A stretch of DNA of 61,569 nucleotides, from contig WBUJ01000006.1 of assembly GCA_008933795.1 (NCBI GenBank), forward strand, positions 1-61,569, in the 5' to 3' direction. The translations under genes and the position numbers were made by a program. Within the stretch, counting starts at the first letter, position 1, and every line of letters begins with the position of its first letter. Source of the stretch: Candidatus Contendibacter sp. (GTDB lineage Bacteria; Pseudomonadota; Gammaproteobacteria; Competibacterales; Competibacteraceae). Below, piece by piece: positions 54,673 through 61,569 of this stretch. The notes under the pieces were generated by a model that ran no database searches, had not been told where the DNA came from, and worked only from the letters and a program-made list of their open reading frames with translations.

Positions 54673-56532
54673 TCAAAGGCCCGGAATACCCCCGATATAA
54701 CCCACCGGCGCGTCGAACTTGTCGATCAGCGGCGTCAGTTGCTTTTTAAGATCGGCGTTGATCGTGCTCGGAAAATCGCCGTGGTGCTGGGCGTTGCTCA
54801 TGATGTAGGCGTGGCCGTTCAGGTTTTCCACCACCTGCAAACCGGTGGACTCGGCGCCGGCGGTCAGGCTCAGGATGCGAGTCAACCGCTGGGTGTCCAC
54901 GTTGTAGGCCCACACGAAGTTGTTGACGTGCATCCCCGAATCCTCGCCGATGAACAGGGTGCGCATCTTTTCGGAGAAGAACAGGTTGTCGGTGTTGGCG
55001 ATGGCGTTCACATCGGCGGTATTGCCGAACGCGTCGGCGGCGATCGGCTTGCCGAGCAGTTTCGGCTCCACGGACATGCTCGTCGCCACCCAATCGGAAT
55101 TGATGGCGTTGCTCTGGGTATCCTTGATGCCGGCCTTCAATTCCAGGGTATAGGTGGCGCCCGCTTTGTTCTCCGGCAACCGGATGTGGTCGGCGGGTTC
55201 GGTAGGATCCGAGCGCATGCTGGTCTCGATCCGCGACATGGCCATGTACAACTTCTTGTCCTTGGCATTGATCGCCATGCCTTCCATCTTGGTCCATTCG
55301 GTGGTGCCACCGAGCAGGGCAGTGTAGCGGCGGGTTTCCAGGAAGGCGGCGGCTTTCTCCATGCCGGGTTTGAGCGCCAGACATTCATCGGTAGCAGAAC
55401 CGGCGCGCACCCGCTGGTAACCGGTCGGACACTGGCCGTCGCTTGGCGCCACTGCATTGAAAATGTCGTTGAAAGTCAGGCTGTTGGCCAGCGCCCCGAT
55501 CTCGGCGTCGGTGCCGTGACCCAGGCGAATCCAGGTCAGATCGGCGCGGCCGCCGCCCTGATCGCCGGTTTGGTTCCATTTCGCGGTGTAGAGCGTGCCG
55601 GCGGACAGATCGCCGTATTGGTCGGCCACGAACAGCGTCATCTGCACGTAAGCCCCGTCGTCGCCCAGGTAGGCGGTGCGGCCGTCCGGCATGACCAGGG
55701 CCTGTTCCCAGGTGCCCCGCCCCATGGCGTAATGCTTGACCACGCTGGTGGAGCCGTCGGCCTTGACCGTCACTTCGGGAATGATGCCGTAATGATAGGG
55801 GTTCGCCTCGCGCTCGCTCTTGAAATACAACTCGCGCATCGCTTTGAGACCGGCGGTGGTCGTGCCGTAGTTCTTGGAATCGAGCGGGTTGTAGATTAGA
55901 TCGTAGTCTTCCTCGGAACCCAGGTGAGTGTTCCAAGGCGTTTGCGAACCAAAGCAGGGAATCCAGATGCCGTTGACGCCGGAGAAATCAATCGGCCTGA
56001 CCTTGGTAGCGGTCAGCTTGCCGTCGCCGGCCTGGGCGATCTCGCTCAGGGTCATGGACATCGGCATGCGGGTGTACCAGCCCGGCGTGGTAAAGGCCAC
56101 CGCACCGTCGCTCAAAATCCAGTCGTACTCGTAATGCGTCACCAGGAACAGCTTGTTGTCTATCTTCAACAGGCTGTTGGCGTCCGGCGTCTCGGCCACC
56201 ACCGGGTTGCCCATCGGATCGAGCAGCGGTTCCATCCGGTAGTTGTAGAGTTGACCGGCGGGGTATTTTTGGCCTTTGACCTCGGCCACCGGGTCCTTGA
56301 CGCTGAACAGCACGTTGTAGGTCAGGGGCTGCTCTTCCACACGACCGTTGTCGTAGGTCACCTTGGCGACCGATTTCGAGTAGGTCCTGGCTAGTTCGTC
56401 GGTCGTGGCGGGCGCGGGCGTCTCGGTAAATTCCACCGAGCGCACCGCAGCAATCGGATCGTCATCGTCATTACCGCAACCGGCCAGCCCCAGCGCGGAC
56501 AAAAACGCAACCGTCAGCAACCTCGCGTTCAT
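54673..56532 (-). CDS. phoX: PhoX-type alkaline phosphatase (DUF839) lipoprotein
   Basis: Calcium/iron phosphatase that releases phosphate from organic phosphoesters outside the cytoplasm. The 619-aa protein has lipobox LAGC near residue 19, so it is membrane anchored rather than a Tat-exported soluble PhoX. Family motifs: CFGSQTPWNTHLGSEEDY near 195, MGRGTWEQALVMPDGRTAYLGDDGAY near 275, KMEGMAINAKDKKLYMAMS near 420, and DNLFFSEKMRTLFIGEDSG near 525. A strong PHO-box-like site lies about 70 bp upstream. Assignment to the PhoX/DUF839 family is clear; activity is not tested. Confidence 0.82.
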   Translation of the reverse strand: MNARLLTVAFLSALGLAGCGNDDDDPIAAVRSVEFTETPAPATTDELARTYSKSVAKVTYDNGRVEEQPLTYNVLFSVKDPVAEVKGQKYPAGQLYNYRMEPLLDPMGNPVVAETPDANSLLKIDNKLFLVTHYEYDWILSDGAVAFTTPGWYTRMPMSMTLSEIAQAGDGKLTATKVRPIDFSGVNGIWIPCFGSQTPWNTHLGSEEDYDLIYNPLDSKNYGTTTAGLKAMRELYFKSEREANPYHYGIIPEVTVKADGSTSVVKHYAMGRGTWEQALVMPDGRTAYLGDDGAYVQMTLFVADQYGDLSAGTLYTAKWNQTGDQGGGRADLTWIRLGHGTDAEIGALANSLTFNDIFNAVAPSDGQCPTGYQRVRAGSATDECLALKPGMEKAAAFLETRRYTALLGGTTEWTKMEGMAINAKDKKLYMAMSRIETSMRSDPTEPADHIRLPENKAGATYTLELKAGIKDTQSNAINSDWVATSMSVEPKLLGKPIAADAFGNTADVNAIANTDNLFFSEKMRTLFIGEDSGMHVNNFVWAYNVDTQRLTRILSLTAGAESTGLQVVENLNGHAYIMSNAQHHGDFPSTINADLKKQLTPLIDKFDAPVGYIGGIPGL

Positions 56533-56598
56533 GGAAAAACTCCCCTAGCGGCGGATTTATTTCAAGCAGTTATCTTGGCGCGCCGCGGTTTCTAAACA

Positions 56599-56616
56599 AT
56601 GACGGTTAGATGACAC
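56599..56616 (-). promoter_or_regulatory. Candidate PHO box upstream of phoX
   Basis: On the minus strand GTGTCAT-CTAA-CCGTCAT matches CTGTCAT-N4-CTGTCAY at six of seven positions in each half. It stands 67 bases before the phoX start codon, with the correct orientation and spacing for PhoB activation. Confidence 0.65.
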
Positions 56617-57199
56617 TCGTGTTACGGCAGTTAGGGCGTATCGCCACGACCCGAAAAATTCTTCCACCTCCGCATCCAAATCCGAACGCCTCGCGTAGCA
56701 TTCGTGTTGGCCAGGTCATTTCGAACCGGATCGCCTCTCCAACCCAATCGCCATCGCTAGAGGAGTTTTCGTCACGACCGAGACCCCCTTCGACCAGTTT
56801 GCGCTCGCCGCCGCCAGCGCCCGGAGTCGAAAAGGCGCATCCGCCCGATGGCGGGCTGCTGGAAATGGTGGGCTCGAGTCGGAGCGAAGCCGTACTGGTC
56901 TGGCAACGGGCTGGCGCCGTTCGCCAGCGACTGCTCACTTCGGGCAAGCTCGCGCCGTTCGCCGCATTCGTGGCGGAACAACCGCTGGCCGAAGCGACCA
57001 AAACCACCGTGGAACGGGATTTCGCCTTTGAGTTGGCGACCGCGCTGGCCATCCCGTTGACCGATGGCGCGCTCGAACCGCTTATACGGCTTATAATGGA
57101 TCAAACCCGCGAACCCGCAGCGCAAGCCGTGAACGGAGCTTTTACGTTGCCGCTCCTCTACGCTGCGGGTCGAGCTTATGGACTCAGCCAAAACTCGTT
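56617..57199. other. Intergenic region before the ECF sigma gene
   Basis: Contains overlapping ORFs on both strands (56610-57320 plus, 56606-57052 minus), none with family features, and the longer one runs into the sigma gene in another frame. No supported gene is seen. It should hold the sigma promoter. Confidence 0.4.
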
Positions 57200-57754
57200 A
57201 TGGCATCCCGTGATTCGCTGGCCGATCTGCTGGCTCGTTGCGCGCTGCACGACCGACGCGCCTTCGAGATGCTCTACCAACAGGCAGCGCCGACCCTGTA
57301 CGGCTTGCTGCTCAAGCTGACGCGCGACCGCGAACTGGCGGCCGACCTGTTGCAGGAAGGCTTCGCGCGGGTCTGGCAACGGGCCGGCGACTACCGCCCG
57401 CAACTCGGCCAACCGCTCGCTTGGCTGGGTAGCATCGTCCGCCATCTGGCCATCGACCGGCTGCGGCGCGGCGAGCAGCGCCAGCGCACGGAACTGGATG
57501 ATTCTGGGTGGGCGCTGGTGGCCGACGACGGTCCGGGCCCCGAGGATCGGCTGCACGCCGAGCATGGCGACGCGGCGCTCGCCCGTTGTCTGGAAATGCT
57601 GGACCCGGAACCGCGCCGCGCCGTGTTCCTGGCCTACTACGAAGGCTTGACCCACGACTTGATCGCCCGACGGCTGGACCGACCCTTGGGAACGGTCAAG
57701 GCCTGGGTCCGGCGCAGCCTGCAACGCTTGAAAACCTGTCTGGGGGAAACATGA
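57200..57754 (+). CDS. ECF RNA polymerase sigma factor (SigK-like)
   Basis: 184-aa extracytoplasmic-function sigma factor. Region 2 is LYQQAAPTLYGLLLKLTRDRELAADLLQEGFARVW (residues 25-60) with QPLAWLGSIVRHLAIDRLRR for the -10 contact; region 4 is RRAVFLAYYEGLTHDLIARRLDRPLGTVKAWVRRSLQRLK. The stop overlaps the anti-sigma start by four bases, so the two are coupled. Its regulon cannot be read here. Confidence 0.92.
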   Translation: MASRDSLADLLARCALHDRRAFEMLYQQAAPTLYGLLLKLTRDRELAADLLQEGFARVWQRAGDYRPQLGQPLAWLGSIVRHLAIDRLRRGEQRQRTELDDSGWALVADDGPGPEDRLHAEHGDAALARCLEMLDPEPRRAVFLAYYEGLTHDLIARRLDRPLGTVKAWVRRSLQRLKTCLGET

Positions 57755-58422
57755 ATATTCACCAATCCCCCCTGCGCGATCATTTAGCCGCCGAATACGT
57801 GCTCGGCACGTTGCGCGGCGGCGCTCGTCGCCGCTTTGAGCAGTTACTGCCCGCTCATCCCAGCCTGCGGCAAACCGTGACCGATTGGGAGCGACGCATC
57901 AACCGGCTGGCCACCGCCAGCCCTTCCGCGCCGCCGCCGGCAATCTGGCGCGAACTTGAACGACGACTGTTTCCGGCCCCACCCCGCCGGTCGTGGTGGG
58001 ACAGCCTGGCCCTCTGGCGCGGTCTGGCGATCACCAGCGTCCTGGTCGCGGCGATCGCCCTGACGCCGCAACTGGCGACATCGCCACCCGAGGCGAATTT
58101 GCCCTTCGCCACGATTCGTGGCAAACAACGGGAAGTATTATGGATGGTGACGCTGGCCGATGATGGCCGATTGCACGTCAGCAACCCGCGGGCGATGGCG
58201 ATGCCGCCCGAGCAGCGCTGTCTGCTGTGGCTGAAAACCGGCGATACCCCACCCGTCATGCTGGGCGTGCTGCCCGACGACGGCGGCGTGCGCACTCTGG
58301 CGATGCCCGCCGGCATGGGGCAACCGGCGCGGGGCGAGTTGTGGGTAACCATGCAACCCATGGTTCCAAACCCGCAACCTCCCACCCAACCCCTGTACCA
58401 GACGCGCTGGCAAACCCTTTAG
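57751..58422 (+). CDS. Anti-sigma factor, RskA family
   Basis: 223-aa membrane protein. The N-terminal anti-sigma domain (LAAEYVLGTLRGGARRRFEQLL) is followed by one transmembrane helix near residue 95 (LAITSVLVAAIALTPQL) and a periplasmic RskA-type domain ending in GVRTLAMPAGMGQPARGELWVTMQP. ATG 57751 overlaps the sigma gene stop, so the track start at 57508 is excluded. It should hold the sigma factor inactive until an envelope signal releases it. Confidence 0.88.
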   Translation: MNIHQSPLRDHLAAEYVLGTLRGGARRRFEQLLPAHPSLRQTVTDWERRINRLATASPSAPPPAIWRELERRLFPAPPRRSWWDSLALWRGLAITSVLVAAIALTPQLATSPPEANLPFATIRGKQREVLWMVTLADDGRLHVSNPRAMAMPPEQRCLLWLKTGDTPPVMLGVLPDDGGVRTLAMPAGMGQPARGELWVTMQPMVPNPQPPTQPLYQTRWQTL

Positions 58423-58444
58423 TAACTAGGGTCACTAGCGACTG

Positions 58445-58560
58445 TATAGCACTCCTAATACAGGTTGTGGAATTTCCCCTCCTCGGATAAGGGGGGGTGG
58501 CGCGCGGCGCCGGGGTAGTTTGAAAATAGCGCCTCCACAAGTCAGACAGGAGCGCTATAG
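58445..58560. mobile_element. 115-bp inverted-repeat element, copy 2, with duplicated end
   Basis: Ends TATAGCACTCCTAAT and ACAGGAGCGCTATA are inverted repeats and the interior shares CAGGTTGTGGAA, CCCCTCCT and GGGGTGGCGCGC with the reverse complement of 7690-7804. Directly after it, GACAGGAGCGCTATA is repeated once more (to 58574), a tandem end duplication. It has no coding capacity. Confidence 0.75.
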
Positions 58561-58734
58561 ACAGGAGCGCTATATTGAACAGCCTATCGAAAAATAGCAT
58601 CATCCAATTAGGAATCGGACGAAAAACACATCTTCCCCCATGGCAAGCAGGCCCGCGCTTCAACCTCCAAGCGTCCTCCGCCTCGCCCTTCGCTGGCGGC
58701 GGCCAAGGCTAACCATCACGACCGGGAAAAACCA

Positions 58735-60252
58735 ATGCCAAAACCCATCCCCTCAGCCCTGATCGCGCTAGCTCTCGCCTCCATCCTGGGAGCCTGCGCC
58801 TGGCTACCGCCCATGGGCGCCGATGACGCGGCCGACTCCCAAAAAACGGCTGACGCCGCCTACGTGGACTACTGGCAAACCCGCGATCCGTCCGAATATC
58901 GCCAACGAGCGGCCAGCGTCGCAAGCCCGCAACCCGTAGTTCCATCCCCCGATGTCGTGGTGGCGCGGCGACCGGCCCCTCCCGCAAAGACCGAAAGCAA
59001 ACCCGAGACCCGGATCGTGGCGATCATCCCAGTGCAGGAGAGGCCAACCACCCAATCCACCGAGTCCAGAAGGGGAGGAAAAATCTCGACGGTCGCCGCC
59101 CCGACGATCCGCTCCTCCACGCCGCCGACTCAAGCCCAGCGAACCGCCGCCTCGGGTCGGGCCAAGAGCAAGGGCAAATCATCTCCGCTCGCCAGCAAGG
59201 ACCTTTGGGGTCGAATGCGGGGGCGGCTGGCGTTGGCCGACGTGGAGCACCCCCGGATCACCGAGCGGATCGACTACCTGAAACGCAATCCCGGTTATCT
59301 GAACCTGTTCGTCCAGCGCGCCCAGCCGTATCTGTACTACATCGTGGAACACATCGACCGGGGCAGACTGCCGATGGATCTGGCCCTGGTGCCGATGGTG
59401 GAAAGCGCGTTCGAACCCACCGCCGTGTCCCCCAAGGACGCCGCCGGGCTCTGGCAGATCATCCCGACCACCGGGCAGGAATGGGGGCTGATGTTGGCCG
59501 AGGGCTACGACGGCCGCTTCGACATTCACACCTCGACCGACGTCGCCCTGCGCTATCTGCGCTACCTGAACAAGCTGTTCAATGGCGACTGGCTGCTGGC
59601 GCTGGCGGCGTACAACGCCGGGCCGCGCGCCGTGCGGGAGGCGATCGCGGCCCATGCCGCCGAACCGCCCCCAGCGACCGCCGTGGAAACGCACCCCGCC
59701 GTGGTTCTCGCCCTGGCGCTTGCGGCCTCCGCCCGCCCGGTTGCTGCTCCCGAAACGACGCCGCAATCGCTGTTTTGGAGCCTGAAGCTGCCCAAGGAAA
59801 CCCAGGATTACGTGCCCCGGATCGTGGCCCTGGCGCACATCATCGCCGACCCCGGCGCGCAGGGTCTGCAACTCCAGGCCATCGCCAATCAACCCTATCT
59901 GTACCGGGTCGACCTGACACCCGAGACCAAGGTGTTCGACAGCGTCGTGGCCGCCGGCATCCCCATCGAGGAATTTTCCCGCTTCAACCCCGGTTTCAAA
60001 CCCGGCGTCGAACCGCCGGCCCATGCCTACAAGCTGTTGCTACCCCGCGAGCAGGCCCAAAACTTGGTGGCCAGCGCGCCCGGCGCCCGCCTGCTGGCTC
60101 CCAGCAGGCACACGGTCCAAAAGGGCGAAACCCTGGACATCATCGCCAAGCGCCACGGCGTTCCTTCCCAGCAACTGGCGCAGTGGAATGGGCTGGACGG
60201 CAAGGGCCGCCTGAAAGCCGGCCAGCAGTTGATCGTCTATCCTTCCTCGTAA
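58735..60252 (+). CDS. mltD: Membrane-bound lytic murein transglycosylase D
   Basis: 505-aa lipoprotein (lipobox LGAC near residue 20) that cleaves the glycan strands of peptidoglycan. The SLT domain carries PMDLALVPMVESAFEPTAVSPKDAAGLWQIIP near residue 225 with catalytic Glu in MVESAFEP, and YNAGPRAVREAI. The C-terminal region carries one LysM (HTVQKGETLDIIAKRHGV) for peptidoglycan binding; MltD often has two or more, so it is slightly short. A Pro/Thr-rich linker follows the lipid anchor. Confidence 0.92.
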   Translation: MPKPIPSALIALALASILGACAWLPPMGADDAADSQKTADAAYVDYWQTRDPSEYRQRAASVASPQPVVPSPDVVVARRPAPPAKTESKPETRIVAIIPVQERPTTQSTESRRGGKISTVAAPTIRSSTPPTQAQRTAASGRAKSKGKSSPLASKDLWGRMRGRLALADVEHPRITERIDYLKRNPGYLNLFVQRAQPYLYYIVEHIDRGRLPMDLALVPMVESAFEPTAVSPKDAAGLWQIIPTTGQEWGLMLAEGYDGRFDIHTSTDVALRYLRYLNKLFNGDWLLALAAYNAGPRAVREAIAAHAAEPPPATAVETHPAVVLALALAASARPVAAPETTPQSLFWSLKLPKETQDYVPRIVALAHIIADPGAQGLQLQAIANQPYLYRVDLTPETKVFDSVVAAGIPIEEFSRFNPGFKPGVEPPAHAYKLLLPREQAQNLVASAPGARLLAPSRHTVQKGETLDIIAKRHGVPSQQLAQWNGLDGKGRLKAGQQLIVYPSS

Positions 60253-60279
60253 GCGGGATGGCGGGCGGGGATCGGCGGC

Positions 60280-60816
60280 TCAGTTGTTCCCGCCGTGCGG
60301 GGCGCCGGGATCGGGAGCGGGCAGTGGCGGAACGCGAAACGGATGCGCGGCCTTGAACTCCTTGACCCGCCGTTCCGCCTCCTCGACCTGGGCTGGGGCC
60401 ATCTTTTTGGCGACGTCCTGTTTGGCTTGGGGCGCTTGGCTGTCGCCCTGAGTATCGGCCAGCGCGTACCAGAAGTAGGCCTGCGCGTAATCCGGCGGCA
60501 CGCCCTGCCCCTCCTCGTACATGATGGCCAGATTGACCTGCGCCTGTGGCAAACCCTGCTCCGCCGCCTTCCGATACCACTGTATCGCTAAGGCGTTGTC
60601 CTGGGGCACCCCCTTGCCTTGGTCGTACAGCACGCCCAGATTGAACTGGGCGAAGGGAACACCCTTTTCGGCCAGCGGCCGGACGATGGCGACCTCGGCG
60701 GCGTAATCGCCGCGCTCGTGGGCGGTCCTGGCCCGATCCCAGTCGCCATCGGCTGCCCAAGCCGGAGCGGTCGTCAACAGGCTGCCCGCCAACAGCAGGA
60801 AAAACGGTTTGTTCAT
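60280..60816 (-). CDS. Sel1-repeat (TPR-like) periplasmic protein
   Basis: 178 aa with a signal peptide (cleavage near AWA-ADG). Several Sel1-like repeats are visible: VPFAQFNLGVLYDQGKGVPQDNALAIQWYRKAA and LPQAQVNLAIMYEEGQGVPPDYAQAYFWYALA. The C-terminal Pro-rich tail is low complexity. Such proteins scaffold periplasmic interactions. It converges with mltD. Confidence 0.85.
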   Translation of the reverse strand: MNKPFFLLLAGSLLTTAPAWAADGDWDRARTAHERGDYAAEVAIVRPLAEKGVPFAQFNLGVLYDQGKGVPQDNALAIQWYRKAAEQGLPQAQVNLAIMYEEGQGVPPDYAQAYFWYALADTQGDSQAPQAKQDVAKKMAPAQVEEAERRVKEFKAAHPFRVPPLPAPDPGAPHGGNN

Positions 60817-61005
60817 GGTCTGGTTACTCGATTGCGGTAATTGCTCGGTTGCGAACCCGCCCAGTTTAGCATTTCGCCGCCGGATGCATTCGCCATCGGG
60901 TTGGCGGGAATTTTTAGTTGGGCGCGCGCTCCATTGTGCTTTAATGGCGTGCGGGTTTTACCCGTACACTCGACAACATCCGCCCATTGCCCGGGTGGCG
61001 CCGCC

Positions 61006-61569
61006 GTGGTCCCACTGCCTTTCAAACCCCGCGACATCCCCAATCTGATCACCGGTCTGCGCATCCTGCTGGTGGCGCCCTTTCTGTGGCTGCTGCTGGA
61101 GGAGCGCTACGGGGCGGCGCTGGCGCTGTTCGTGATCGCTGGCGTCTCCGACGCGCTGGATGGCTTTCTGGCCAAATACTACGGCTGGGCCAGCGAACTG
61201 GGCGGCCTGCTCGATCCCATCGCCGACAAACTGCTGCTCATGGGAGCGATTCTGGCGCTGGGCTGGTTGAACGAACTGCCGGGCTGGCTGGTGGCGCTGG
61301 TGATCGCGCGGGATTTGGTCATCGTCGGTGGCGCGGTCGCCTATCACCTGCGGATCGAACGCTTCCACGCCACGCCGCTGACGATCAGCAAACTGAACAC
61401 GCTCACGCAACTCCTGCTGGTCGGCGCGGTGATCGTCCATTACGGCCTGACTCCGCTGCCGGCGTGGCTGCTGACCGGCGGGATTTATCTGACCGCGCTG
61501 ACTACCTTCTGGAGCGGTGCGGCCTATGTCTGGCGCTGGGGGCGTCTGGCTCGGCGCAAGATCCAACAC
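61006..61569 (+). CDS. CDP-alcohol phosphatidyltransferase (PgsA-like), cut by window end
   Basis: The frame from GTG 61006 runs off the window after 188 codons. The CDP-alcohol signature is SDALDGFLAK...ELGGLLDPIADK, keeping the Asp residues of DxxDG(x)2A(R/K)(x)8G(x)3D(x)3D; the Arg position is Lys. It opens VPLPFKPRDIPNLITGLRILLV, a usual start for these enzymes, and has several membrane helices. It probably makes phosphatidylglycerol-type lipids. It is missing from the ORF track because no stop is present. Confidence 0.85.
   Translation, partial: MVPLPFKPRDIPNLITGLRILLVAPFLWLLLEERYGAALALFVIAGVSDALDGFLAKYYGWASELGGLLDPIADKLLLMGAILALGWLNELPGWLVALVIARDLVIVGGAVAYHLRIERFHATPLTISKLNTLTQLLLVGAVIVHYGLTPLPAWLLTGGIYLTALTTFWSGAAYVWRWGRLARRKIQH

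Noticed and set aside
56610-57320. 236-aa plus-strand ORF before the sigma gene
   Set aside because: No family features, overlaps the sigma gene start in another frame.
1-61569. CRISPR arrays, tRNA or rRNA genes, prophage
   Set aside because: No regularly spaced repeats with unique spacers, no cloverleaf or rRNA-like segment, and no phage structural genes were seen by eye.

Overview
The window is GC-rich chromosomal DNA, mostly codon-biased toward G/C at third positions, from a Gram-negative bacterium. It encodes a porin, lipoproteins with lipoboxes, MltD, and a proteobacterial pst and phn gene set. Gene content (PHA-synthase-like protein, polyP kinase, polyP glucokinase, pst, betaine-lipid genes) fits a gammaproteobacterium of the Competibacter/Chromatiales type. 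That placement is inference; no rRNA or tRNA gene was seen.

Layout. 0-6.8 kb: a sugar-uptake locus read leftward (permease, ATPase, solute-binding protein, small Cys/His protein, 5'-truncated porin), divergent from a LacI-type regulator with two palindromic operators between them. 6.9-7.8 kb: decayed cupin and pirin genes and a mobile repeat. 7.8-9.3 kb: cytoplasmic alpha-amylase. 9.5-13.1 kb: LysR regulator divergent from DODA-type dioxygenase, cytochrome b561 and two YceI genes. 13.1-14.7 kb: a gene graveyard and a GNAT gene. 14.8-23.5 kb: pstS-pstC-pstA-pstB-pstS2, a degenerate Fic-like gene, ppk1, a HAD phosphatase-like gene. 23.5-26.8 kb: Lys-rich H1-like protein with upstream direct repeats, DUF2971, DUF155/RMND1 family, frameshifted CBS gene. 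26.9-32.6 kb: operon of a PHA-synthase-like DUF3141 protein, MaoC-phosphotransacetylase fusion, acetate kinase and FabI-like reductase. 32.8-38.9 kb: double-TrkA_N ion channel, CorA/ZntB-type transporter, polyphosphate glucokinase, GT4 glycosyltransferase, CBS protein. 39.3-42.0 kb: btaA-btaB-plcP, a betaine-lipid/phospholipid-turnover cassette preceded by a PHO-box-like site. 42.1-42.3 kb: a miniature transposable element with 24-bp inverted ends and a perfect 8-bp target duplication. 42.3-48.9 kb: 2-aminoethylphosphonate (AEP) uptake and degradation (phnW, phnX, a pbfA remnant, and a three-gene ABC transporter). 49.4-50.7 kb: an AT-rich orphan periplasmic binding protein. 50.7-52.4 kb: 2OG-Fe(II) oxygenase-like protein and esterase. 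52.5-56.6 kb: PhoX-type phosphatase lipoprotein followed by a diheme cytochrome c lipoprotein, with a strong PHO-box-like site upstream. 57.2-61.6 kb: ECF sigma/anti-sigma pair, a second copy of the 115-bp mobile repeat, MltD, a Sel1-repeat protein and a CDP-alcohol phosphatidyltransferase cut by the window edge.

How it fits together. The unifying theme from about 15 to 56 kb is phosphorus economy: high-affinity Pi import, polyP synthesis (ppk1) and polyP use (ppgK), phosphonate scavenging (phn), organophosphate hydrolysis (phoX), and replacement of phospholipids by a P-free betaine lipid (plcP, btaA, btaB). Two candidate PHO boxes suggest PhoB control of at least phoX and btaA, although no phoB, phoR or phoU gene lies in the window. 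Interleaved are carbon-storage and acyl-phosphate genes and several decayed genes and small mobile repeats, showing active local remodelling.
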